Source of the DNA: DATILI01 sp035476635
GTDB taxonomy: Bacteria > Pseudomonadota > Gammaproteobacteria > Burkholderiales > Burkholderiaceae_C
Direction: 5' to 3'
Assembly: GCA_035476635.1 (NCBI GenBank)
Contig: DATILI010000182.1
Location: 1-27,502, forward strand
DNA: 27,502 nucleotides
Shown here: positions 16,183 to 23,317 of the stretch, piece by piece
Numbering within the stretch: position 1 is the stretch's first letter
Layout of the letters: every line of letters begins with the position of its first letter
Notes under the pieces: generated by a model
What the model was told of the DNA's origin: nothing
Seen by the model: the letters and a program-made list of their open reading frames with translations, nothing else
Database searches by the model: none
Translations under genes and position numbers: made by a program

Positions 16183-19100
16183 TCAGCCGAAAACGCCCAT
16201 GGGGTGCCGCCGCTCGGCCGGTGCCGGCCGCTCCTTGAGCCAAAGCTCCAGCATCCCGGCCGGCATGGGCCGCGCGAAGTGGTAGCCCTGCAGTTCGTCG
16301 CAACCCAGGGCACGCAGCTTCTCGACTTCGTCGGCCTGCTCCACGCCTTCGGCCACCACACTCAAGCCCAGGGTATGGCCTAGCGCAATGATGGCGCGGA
16401 TGATCGCCAGGTCGGTCGGGTCGGTCAGCAGGTCATGCACGAAAGACTGGTCGATCTTGAGCTTGTCGATGGCAAAGCGCTTGAGATACGCAAGGCTGGA
16501 ATAGCCCGTGCCGAAATCGTCGATCGAAAGCTTCAGGCCCAGCGCCTTGAGCGCCAGCAGCCGCTCTTGGGCGGCGCCGGCATGGTCCATCAGGTGCGAC
16601 TCGGTGATCTCCAGCTCCAGGCGCGTGGCGTCGCAGCCGCTGTCGGCGATGACACTGCGCAGTTGCTCAAGAAAATCGGGATCGGCCAGCTGCGCCGCCG
16701 AAAGATTGACCGACACGTCGAACCGGTGCGGGCCTTGTGCCTGCCAGTGCGCCAACTGCGCACAAGCCTGGCGCAACACCCACATGCCGATCGGGCGGAT
16801 CAGCCCGGTTTCCTCGGCGACCGGAATAAAGCGCGACGGCGGCACGCTGCCGAGTTCAGGGTGCTGCCAGCGCAGCAGCGCCTCCACGCCCACCACTTCC
16901 AGCGTCGTGGCCGCCATGCGCGGCTGGAAGTGCAGGCTCAGCTCGCCGCGCTCCAGCGCGTGGCGCAGATGGTGCTCCAGGGTCTGCCGCTGCAGGGCGA
17001 CCTGGTCGATCTCGGGCGCATAAAAGCGCGCCATGTCGCGCCCGGCCGCCTTGGCCTCGTACATGGCGGCGTCGGCGCGGCGCATCAGCTCGTCCAGGTT
17101 CTGGCCATCGTCGGGGTAGACCGCCACACCGACGCTGCAGGAAACCTGCAGCTCGTGGCCTTCGACGCGGTGCGGCTGGCGAATCAGCGGAATCAGCCGG
17201 TGCTCCACCGCGTGGCGCACTTCGTCGCCGTCGGCCACAGCCTGCATGATGACGACGAATTCGTCTCCGCCCAGGCGGCTGACGGTATCGCCGCCGCGCA
17301 CGGCCTGCGCCAGGCGCCCTGCCACGGAGCGCAACAGCCCATCGCCGACATGGTGACCGAGGGTGTCGTTGATGCTCTTGAAGCGGTCCAGGTCGATGAA
17401 CAGCACCGCCACGCGCTCGCCGGTGCCACGCGCCTGCTCGATGGCCACGCGCAGACGCTCGACGCAAAGGGAGCGATTGGGCAGCTCGGTCAACACATCG
17501 TGCTCGGCCAGGAACTGCACGCGCGCCTCGGTGCGCTTGCGGTCGGTGATGTCCACCGAGATGCCGATGTAGTGCGAGACGGCTGTCTGCTTCTGCGCTT
17601 CGCGTACCGCCGAGATCATCAGCCAGGCCGGATAGGTTTCGCCCGAGCGACGGCGAAAGCGCACCTCGCCGTGCCAGGCATCGCGTTCGTCCACCTCGTG
17701 CGCGATCCGGCGGGTCAAGGACTCGGTTCCCTGGTCGTCCAGCAGCATGTCCATCTGCTCGCCGATCACCTCGTAGAAATCGTAGGACGTGCTGCGGCAA
17801 AAGGCGCGGTTCACGCTCAGGATCTTCTGCTTCGCGTCCATGATGATGATGCCCTCGGAAGAGGCCTCGAACACCTTGGCCCAGAGTTCCAGCCGCTGCT
17901 CCATCACCTTGAGCACATTGATCGGCGTGAAGGCCGTGAGCACCGCATCCTGGCCCTGGAACCGCAGGCGCCGCGCCGACAGCACGGCCCAGGACGGCTC
18001 GCTGCCGCCTTGCCAGCGCACCTCGAATTCATCGACCGCGCCACGATCGGCCAGGCGCTGGAAAAAGCGGGTGCGCACGCCGGGCTCCAGGCCGCTGCGC
18101 CAGGGATCCTTGTTGCGCCCCATGAGCCAGGGCCGGGCCGGCTCGTTCGCATGCAGCACATCGTGGTCGGGAACCGAGGTCACCACCATGGCGATCGGGA
18201 TGGCCTCGACCAGTTCCTGCTGTGCCTGGGCCGCGCGCGCATTGGCCGCCATCTCCTGCTGGATCAATCGCTCGCGGTCCAGCTGCGCCAGCATGTCGTT
18301 GAAGGCCGTGACGAGCTGCCCGATCTCGTCGCGGCTGTGCCAGACCGCGCGACGGGAATGGTCGCCGGTCTGGCGCACCGCGTCGGCCACGCCGGCCAGC
18401 TTCTTGAGCGGCTGCGAGATCTGCCGCGCGACGGCGTAGACCAGGCTCAGGATGCAAACCAGCAGCAGCAGCGCCGTACCCAGGTGCAGCCACATGCGCG
18501 TGAAGAGCGCGTCGACCCGGTTTTGCAGCAGAACATCGAGCTCGCGTGCCGCGGCACCCCAGGAGCGGTCAAGCACCCGCAGGGCCTGGGCGTGCGCCGC
18601 CGTCATCTGCTGCAACTCCTGCGCCGAGGCCTGGCCGTCGGCCAGCTTCTGGACGATCGCCAGAAACCCATTGAGCTGTGCATCCAGCGCGCGCTGGCCG
18701 GGGTCGAGCGCCGCGCGCAAGCCCGCCGAGCCGGCCGCGAAGGCCTGCGCGTAGTCTGAGCGGATGCCCAGGCTGACCGCATCGATGCGCCCCGCGAGGA
18801 TCAGCAGCTCGGCCCGCCGGTCACCGCGACGCGAAGCGGCCGCGCCACGCGGGTCGAGCGCGCGCATGGTGTCGTTCATCACCTCCAGCAACTCGGGAAA
18901 GCGCAGCACTACCAGCGACATGGCGTAGTAGCTGTCCAGGTCGGGATCGAGAATCAGGTTCGACTGGTTGCCGACCATGGTCAGGAGTTCGCGCGCCTGC
19001 CGCACCATGCCGCGCAGCGCCTCCTGGCGCGCGGCATCGCTGGCTTTGCGCTGCACGCGCTCCCAGGCTTGCAGGAACGCAGTGCCGAGTTCGGCCGAGC

Positions 19101-19389
19101 CGAGCGCCGCGTCGTGTTCCGAGCGCAAGTCCTGAAACCGGGCCGGCGCCGGCGACACCGCAAGCGGCTTTCCGCCCTCGGCCACGAGAAACGGCGCCAG
19201 CAGCATGTCGCGCACCGCGGCGCTGTAGGCCGTGCCCACGATTTCCTTGCGGGTGAAATCGATCGAGATGAATTTCTCGTGGATCAGGATGCCCGAGACA
19301 TAGATCACCGCCGTCAGATCCAGCAGGTAGATCAGCATCAGCTTGCGGCTGACGCTCAGGCGGCCCAGCCAGCGGGTGAGGCGGCGCAA
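16183..19389 (-). CDS. Membrane GGDEF/EAL protein with HAMP and PAS domains
   Basis: The product has 1068 residues. In order: a membrane helix (about 17-36), a periplasmic sensor of about 260 residues, a second helix (300-320), HAMP (about 318-372), a PAS-like region (390-490), a PAS domain (500-620), GGDEF and EAL. The cyclase motif GGDEF (707-711) is intact, with the RGGD inhibitory site (698-701) five residues before it. The phosphodiesterase side keeps EAL (836-838), N895, E927, the DDFGTG pair D957/D958, K978 and E1014. Both synthesis and breakdown of cyclic di-GMP are possible. The apparent start is TTG 19389, one codon after an in-frame stop ending the alpha-E gene. The first ATG (19338) would remove part of the first helix. 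Ribosome site is weak, so reinitiation after alpha-E is likely. Confidence 0.92.
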   Translation of the reverse strand: MRRLTRWLGRLSVSRKLMLIYLLDLTAVIYVSGILIHEKFISIDFTRKEIVGTAYSAAVRDMLLAPFLVAEGGKPLAVSPAPARFQDLRSEHDAALGSAELGTAFLQAWERVQRKASDAARQEALRGMVRQARELLTMVGNQSNLILDPDLDSYYAMSLVVLRFPELLEVMNDTMRALDPRGAAASRRGDRRAELLILAGRIDAVSLGIRSDYAQAFAAGSAGLRAALDPGQRALDAQLNGFLAIVQKLADGQASAQELQQMTAAHAQALRVLDRSWGAAARELDVLLQNRVDALFTRMWLHLGTALLLLVCILSLVYAVARQISQPLKKLAGVADAVRQTGDHSRRAVWHSRDEIGQLVTAFNDMLAQLDRERLIQQEMAANARAAQAQQELVEAIPIAMVVTSVPDHDVLHANEPARPWLMGRNKDPWRSGLEPGVRTRFFQRLADRGAVDEFEVRWQGGSEPSWAVLSARRLRFQGQDAVLTAFTPINVLKVMEQRLELWAKVFEASSEGIIIMDAKQKILSVNRAFCRSTSYDFYEVIGEQMDMLLDDQGTESLTRRIAHEVDERDAWHGEVRFRRRSGETYPAWLMISAVREAQKQTAVSHYIGISVDITDRKRTEARVQFLAEHDVLTELPNRSLCVERLRVAIEQARGTGERVAVLFIDLDRFKSINDTLGHHVGDGLLRSVAGRLAQAVRGGDTVSRLGGDEFVVIMQAVADGDEVRHAVEHRLIPLIRQPHRVEGHELQVSCSVGVAVYPDDGQNLDELMRRADAAMYEAKAAGRDMARFYAPEIDQVALQRQTLEHHLRHALERGELSLHFQPRMAATTLEVVGVEALLRWQHPELGSVPPSRFIPVAEETGLIRPIGMWVLRQACAQLAHWQAQGPHRFDVSVNLSAAQLADPDFLEQLRSVIADSGCDATRLELEITESHLMDHAGAAQERLLALKALGLKLSIDDFGTGYSSLAYLKRFAIDKLKIDQSFVHDLLTDPTDLAIIRAIIALGHTLGLSVVAEGVEQADEVEKLRALGCDELQGYHFARPMPAGMLELWLKERPAPAERRHPMGVFG

Positions 19390-19392
19390 GGA

Positions 19393-20352
19393 TCAGGCCG
19401 CTGTCGGCACCAGGAAATCGCGGCTGATCTGCGCGCCGAGTTCGTTCACACGGTCCAGGAACTGCGTCAGAAAGGCGTGCAGGCCGGTGGCCAGGATTTC
19501 GTCGATGCGCCCGTATTGCAGGTCGGCGCGCAGCTTGCCGGCCCGCCGCTGCGTTTCATTCGAGCGGTCGCTGGCCACGAGCGCGAGGTTGTGCACCACT
19601 TCATTGAGGCTGGCGTGCAACGACCGCGGCATGTCCGGGCGCAGGATCAATAGTTCGGCGACGCGTTCGGGCGTGATCACGTCGCGGTAGACCTTGCGGT
19701 AGACCTCGAAGCCCGAGACGCTGCGCAGGATCGCGCTCCAATGGTAGAAGTCGTATTCCTGGTCCTTCTCGCTGGCCGCGCCGAAGAAGTCGCTTTGCAC
19801 CGCGTGAAACTTCACGTCGACCAGGCGCGCGGTATTGTCCGCACGCTCCAGGAAGGTGCCCAGGCGCATGAAGTACAGGGCCTCGTCCATCAGCATGGTG
19901 CCCACGGTGACGCCGCGCGAGAGGTGCGAGCGGAACTTGACCCACTCGAAGAACTGGGCAGGGTCGCGCTCGAACTCGCCGCTGCGCAGCATGCGGTTGA
20001 CCTCCAGCCAGGTCTGGTTCTGCGTTTCCCAGACTTCGGTGGTCAGGGTGCCGCGCACGGCGCGTGCATTCTCGCGCGCGGCGCGCAGGCAGGAGATGAT
20101 GGAAGACGGGTTGTCCTCGTCCTTGACCATGAACTCCATCACTTCCTGCGGCTTGATCTCGTCGTGCAGGGCCGCGTAGGAAGGCAGCAGTTCGCTGATG
20201 GACAGCAACCCCTGCCAGCCGAACTGCGCGACGGCGGCGGATTGCGGCAGCAAGGATGTCTGGTAATTGACGTCGAGCATGCGCGCGGTGTTCTCGGCGC
20301 GCTCGGTGTATCTGGACATCCAGAACAGGTGATCGGCAGTGCGTGACAGCAT
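19393..20352 (-). CDS. Alpha-E domain protein (DUF403)
   Basis: The product has 319 residues, the usual size of this all-helical family. It begins MLSRTADHLFWMSRYTERAE, the family's diagnostic N-terminus. The paired helices contain LLPSYAALHDEIKPQEVM and a later RLGTFLERADNTARLVDV repeat of the opening motif. Alpha-E proteins nearly always accompany circularly permuted ATP-grasp enzymes and transglutaminases. Comparative genomics has suggested a shared peptide- or amide-forming pathway, but no reaction is settled for alpha-E itself. ATG 20352 has AGAGGGA eight bases upstream; the open frame before it lies in a hairpin-bearing spacer. It follows the ATP-grasp gene by 70 bp. Confidence 0.93.
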   Translation of the reverse strand: MLSRTADHLFWMSRYTERAENTARMLDVNYQTSLLPQSAAVAQFGWQGLLSISELLPSYAALHDEIKPQEVMEFMVKDEDNPSSIISCLRAARENARAVRGTLTTEVWETQNQTWLEVNRMLRSGEFERDPAQFFEWVKFRSHLSRGVTVGTMLMDEALYFMRLGTFLERADNTARLVDVKFHAVQSDFFGAASEKDQEYDFYHWSAILRSVSGFEVYRKVYRDVITPERVAELLILRPDMPRSLHASLNEVVHNLALVASDRSNETQRRAGKLRADLQYGRIDEILATGLHAFLTQFLDRVNELGAQISRDFLVPTAA

Positions 20353-20375
20353 ATTCGTTCCCTCTAGTATGTTGA

Positions 20376-20413
20376 GGACAGAGCAGAATTGCTTCGCAAT
20401 TCCTGGTCTGTCC
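20376..20413 (-). other. Two-part hairpin between the ATP-grasp and alpha-E genes
   Basis: Outer arms GGACAGA (20376-20382) and TCTGTCC (20407-20413) and inner arms GAATTGC (20386-20392) and GCAATTC (20396-20402) stack around an internal loop, capped by TTC. No T tract follows on the minus strand, so it is not a standard terminator. An mRNA-stabilising or translation-control role is possible. Confidence 0.6.
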
Positions 20414-20422
20414 CGCAAAGTC

Positions 20423-21949
20423 TCAAACTTCCAGAATCCACGTATCCTTGGTCCCGCCCCCCTGTGACGAATTGACCACCAGCGAGCCTTCTTTCAGTGC
20501 CACGCGCGTCAGGCCCCCTGGCACCATTTGCACCTCCTTGGCCGACAGCACGAAGGGCCGCAGGTCGATGTGGCGCGGCGCGATGCCGCTTTCCACGAAC
20601 GTCGGGCAGCTCGACAGGCTCAGCGTGGGCTGGGCGATATAGCCGGCGGGGTTGGCGATCACGGCCTTGCGGAAGTCCTCGATCTCGGCGTTTGTCGCAG
20701 CCGGGCCGACCAGCATGCCGTAGCCACCGGCGCCGTGCACCTCCTTGACCACCAGGTCCTTGAGGTTGGCCAGCGTGTACTTCAGATCCTCCGGATTGCG
20801 GCACATGTAGGTGGGCACGTTGTTGAGGATCGGCTTTTCGCCAAGGTAGAACTCGATCATCTTGGGCACATAGGGGTAGATCGACTTGTCATCGGCGACG
20901 CCGGTGCCCACGGCGTTGCAGATCGTGACGTTGCCCGCGCGGTAGGCGCCGAGCAGGCCGGCGCAGCCCAGGGTCGAGGTCGGCCGGAACACCAGCGGGT
21001 CGAGAAAATCATCGTCCACGCGGCGGTAGATCACGTCCACCCGCTTGGGGCCACGCGTGGTGCGCATATAGACGAAGTTGTCCTTGACGAACAAGTCCTG
21101 GCCCTCGACCAGCTCCACTCCCATCTGCTGCGCCAGGAAGGCATGCTCGAAGTAGGCGCTGTTGTACATGCCGGGGGTGAGCACCACCACCGTCGGCTCG
21201 GCCGTGGCCGGTGGTGCCGAGGCACGCAGCGTTTCCAGCAGCAAGTCGGGGTAGTGCGCCACGGGCGCGACGCTGTGGGAGCTGAACAGGTCGGGGAACA
21301 GCCGCATCATCATCTTGCGGTCTTCCAGCATGTAGCTCACGCCGCTGGGAACGCGCAGGTTGTCCTCGAGCACGTAGTACTCGCCTTCGCCCTTGGCATT
21401 GGGGGCGCGCACGATGTCGACGCCGGCAATATGCGAGTAGATCTGGTTGGGCACGTCCACGCCCATCATCTCCGGTCGGAACTGTGCGTTGTGGGTGATC
21501 TGCTCGGCCGGCACCACGCCGGCCTTGATGATGTCCTGCCCGTGGTAGACGTCGTGAATGAAGCGGTTGAGCGCGGTCACGCGCTGGACCAGGCCCTTTT
21601 CCATGCTGGCCCATTCATGCGCCGGAATGATGCGCGGGATCAGGTCGAAGGGGATCAGCCGCTCGGTACCGGCACCATCTTCGTCCTTGGCGCCGTAGAC
21701 GGCGAAGGTGATACCCACGCGCCGGAAGATCATTTCGGCCTCTTCGCGCCGCGCCCGCATCACGTCGGCGGGCTGGCGCTCAAGCCACTGGGCGTAGCGC
21801 TGGTAATGCTCGCGTATGCCCTTGTCCTGGCTCTGGCTCTGCGACATCCCGCCCATAGTCTGGGACTGGAACTGCGACCCGGTTCCTGATTGGCCCTGGC
21901 GTTGGCCTGCGCCAGGCAGTTCGGAATACATTTCATCGAATTTCTGCAT
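20423..21949 (-). CDS. Circularly permuted ATP-grasp protein, type 2 (DUF404/DUF407)
   Basis: The product has 508 residues. ATP-grasp enzymes join a carboxylate to an amine through an acyl phosphate; in this family the usual domain order is permuted. Seen: LIPFDLIPRIIPAHEW (98-113), VLEDNLRVPSGVSYML (193-208), VDVIYRRVDDDFLDPL (304-319), and a VVKEVHGAGGYGMLVG nucleotide-binding stretch (400-415) with K402. Residues 14-43 are rich in Gln, Ser and Gly and look unstructured. I chose ATG 21949 because GGAGGAG is six bases upstream; an ATG at 21955 is too close to that site. The substrate is unknown. The gene heads the operon with alpha-E and the GGDEF/EAL gene, and a sigma-54-like promoter lies directly upstream. 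Confidence 0.92.
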   Translation of the reverse strand: MQKFDEMYSELPGAGQRQGQSGTGSQFQSQTMGGMSQSQSQDKGIREHYQRYAQWLERQPADVMRARREEAEMIFRRVGITFAVYGAKDEDGAGTERLIPFDLIPRIIPAHEWASMEKGLVQRVTALNRFIHDVYHGQDIIKAGVVPAEQITHNAQFRPEMMGVDVPNQIYSHIAGVDIVRAPNAKGEGEYYVLEDNLRVPSGVSYMLEDRKMMMRLFPDLFSSHSVAPVAHYPDLLLETLRASAPPATAEPTVVVLTPGMYNSAYFEHAFLAQQMGVELVEGQDLFVKDNFVYMRTTRGPKRVDVIYRRVDDDFLDPLVFRPTSTLGCAGLLGAYRAGNVTICNAVGTGVADDKSIYPYVPKMIEFYLGEKPILNNVPTYMCRNPEDLKYTLANLKDLVVKEVHGAGGYGMLVGPAATNAEIEDFRKAVIANPAGYIAQPTLSLSSCPTFVESGIAPRHIDLRPFVLSAKEVQMVPGGLTRVALKEGSLVVNSSQGGGTKDTWILEV

Positions 21950-21971
21950 AGGCATCTCCTCCACAGAGGAT

Positions 21972-21987
21972 AGCAAGTTGCGCGCCA
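21972..21987 (-). promoter_or_regulatory. Sigma-54-like -24/-12 promoter of the ATP-grasp/alpha-E operon
   Basis: Minus strand reads TGGCGCG-CAAC-TTGCT. Against the consensus TGGCACG-N4-TTGCW every defined base fits except A to G at position five, with exact GG-to-GC spacing. The predicted start, near 21961-21963, leaves a very short leader that just holds the GGAGGAG ribosome site. The match is observed; use by sigma-54 is inference. Confidence 0.6.
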
Positions 21988-22011
21988 CCTAGGTGCATGG
22001 TGCACGCACCA
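21986..22011. promoter_or_regulatory. Compound dyad directly upstream of the sigma-54-like promoter
   Basis: Two dyads abut: CACCTAGGTG (21986-21995, perfect) and TGGTGC-AC-GCACCA (21998-22011, perfect arms). The minus strand shows repeated TGCACC units, which resemble halves of NtrC-type sites (TGCACC...GGTGCA) but in a different spacing. The dyad touches the -24 element, so a repressor role is as possible as activation. Confidence 0.45.
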
Positions 22012-22016
22012 GAATG

Positions 22017-22055
22017 CAGAAAACCCGCCCGCTGCCTGAACAGCGCGGCGGGTTT
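22017..22055 (-). terminator. Intrinsic terminator after the glycerophosphodiesterase gene
   Basis: Nine-bp outer arms (22021-22029 and 22047-22055, AAACCCGCC/GGCGGGTTT) plus a five-bp inner stem (CGCTG/CAGCG) and a six-nt loop. On the minus strand the stem ends in TTTTC. It lies 16 bp past the stop codon and separates this gene from the ATP-grasp operon. Confidence 0.75.
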
Positions 22056-22071
22056 GGTGCGGAGATCGGAC

Positions 22072-23232
22072 TTATCGCGCGGAAATGGCGGTGTCGGCAA
22101 AGTCGCTGAACACGCCGTCCACGCCGAGCTTGTAGAACAGCTGGTATTCGGCCTTGGGGTCACCCTTGAAGTCCGAAGCCAGGCGGCGCGCCTCGTTGCG
22201 GAAGGTGTAGGCGTGCACGATCAGGCCGGCGGCATGCGCGTTTTTCACCACGTCGGTGGGCGCCAGCATGACGCGGTCGCGGTCATCGATTTTGCCGTCG
22301 CCGTTGAGGTCGTCGGGCTTGCCGTCATTGTTGGCGTCGACCTGTTTGGAGGAGATCAGGTAGGGCTTCCAGGGGCCGATGCCGTCGGCGTAGGTCTTGA
22401 CTTCCTTCAGTCCATCGGGGGTCAGCAGGCTGGCGAAGGTGCGCGGATCCTTGGCCACGGCAAAGTCATAAGGTTTGTCGTAGGGCGCCACCAGCGACAT
22501 GCTGCCGTCGGCCTTGACGTCGTCGGCGTCGACCAGCTGGACCAGGCGAATCTGGGTCTTGCTACGCAGGTACTTCAAGTTGGACACCTCGAACGACTGC
22601 ACGATCACCGGCGAGGTCTTGGCGGTGTAGCCGTACTTGGCCAGGATCGCGAGCAGGCGGTCTTCCAGCGCCAGGTTGAGCCCGACATGGAAGGTCGGGT
22701 GCTTGGTCTCGGGGTAGACGCCCACGGTGCGGCCGGCCTTGCTGCCTTCCGTCTTGGCCAGGTCCAGCACCTCTTCCAGGGTCGGGATCTGGTACTTGCC
22801 GTTGTGCGACTGGTCGCGCTCGGCCAGCGGCTGCAGGGCGCGCAGGGTCTTGATTTCTGCCAGGGTGAAGTCGGAGGCGAACCAGCCCTCTTCTTCGACG
22901 CCGTCCACCACCTTCTTGGTCTTGCGCGCGGCGAATTCGGCGCGCGTCGATACGTCGGTGGTGCCGGTGATGTTGGGCTCATGGCGCGCAATCAGCACGC
23001 CGTCCTTGGTGGCCACGAGGTCGGGCTCGATGAAGTCGGCCCCCATCTCGATGGCCTTCTTGTAGCCCTCCAGCGTGTGGTCGGGCAGATAGCCGGGTGC
23101 GCCGCGGTGGCCGATCACCAGCGGCTTGTCGCCGCTCAAGGTCGGGTAGCCGCCGTCGCTGCCGCCGCAGGCCACCACCAGAATGCTCGCCGCCAGAGCC
23201 AGGGGCAGCACGGTCCATTTCTTGTTCTTCAA
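22072..23232 (-). CDS. glpQ: Glycerophosphodiester phosphodiesterase lipoprotein (GlpQ-like)
   Basis: The product has 386 residues. It hydrolyses glycerophosphodiesters to glycerol-3-phosphate and an alcohol. A lipoprotein signal ends with VVAC, lipidated C22. The TIM-barrel GDPD motifs are VIGHRGAPGYLPDHT (39-53) with H42/R43, then E69 and D71 (EPD), and H84. The C-terminal region VHAYTFRNEA to GVDGVFSDF resembles E. coli GlpQ. An insert at 299-317 carries two overlapping Dx[N]xDGxxD loops of EF-hand or dockerin type, suggesting calcium binding. The start is TTG 23232 with GGAG seven bases upstream; no ATG in a sensible place retains the signal peptide. It lies 85 bp after comEC and ends at an intrinsic terminator. 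Confidence 0.92.
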   Translation of the reverse strand: MKNKKWTVLPLALAASILVVACGGSDGGYPTLSGDKPLVIGHRGAPGYLPDHTLEGYKKAIEMGADFIEPDLVATKDGVLIARHEPNITGTTDVSTRAEFAARKTKKVVDGVEEEGWFASDFTLAEIKTLRALQPLAERDQSHNGKYQIPTLEEVLDLAKTEGSKAGRTVGVYPETKHPTFHVGLNLALEDRLLAILAKYGYTAKTSPVIVQSFEVSNLKYLRSKTQIRLVQLVDADDVKADGSMSLVAPYDKPYDFAVAKDPRTFASLLTPDGLKEVKTYADGIGPWKPYLISSKQVDANNDGKPDDLNGDGKIDDRDRVMLAPTDVVKNAHAAGLIVHAYTFRNEARRLASDFKGDPKAEYQLFYKLGVDGVFSDFADTAISAR

Positions 23233-23283
23233 GTTGAGTCTCCAGGTTTGTTAGTCAAAAGCCTTGGAGTGTCCCCGCTCTGC

Positions 23284-23301
23284 GTTGCACGAATGTGACA
23301 G
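23284..23301 (-). promoter_or_regulatory. Weak candidate Pho box upstream of the glycerophosphodiesterase gene
   Basis: The minus strand has CTGTCAC, four bases (ATTC), then GTGCAAC. The first unit matches a PhoB half-site (CTGTCAT/C), but the second matches at only about three of seven positions. GlpQ-type enzymes are often phosphate-starvation genes, which makes the site plausible. No sigma-70 -10 box was clear nearby. Confidence 0.2.
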
Positions 23302-23317
23302 CCCGCGCGAGCGCGGA

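Noticed and set aside
16435..18759. 774-codon open frame opposite the GGDEF/EAL gene
   Set aside because: Mirror frame of a gene with intact GGDEF and EAL motifs; low-complexity, no ribosome site, no recognisable domain.
20528..21889. 453-codon plus-strand frame opposite the ATP-grasp gene
   Set aside because: Antisense shadow of a well-supported gene; no motif and no start signals.
23303..23316. GC-rich dyad CCGCGC-GA-GCGCGG just after the comEC stop
   Set aside because: Short stem with a tetraloop at best and no T tract; too common in GC-rich DNA to call a terminator.
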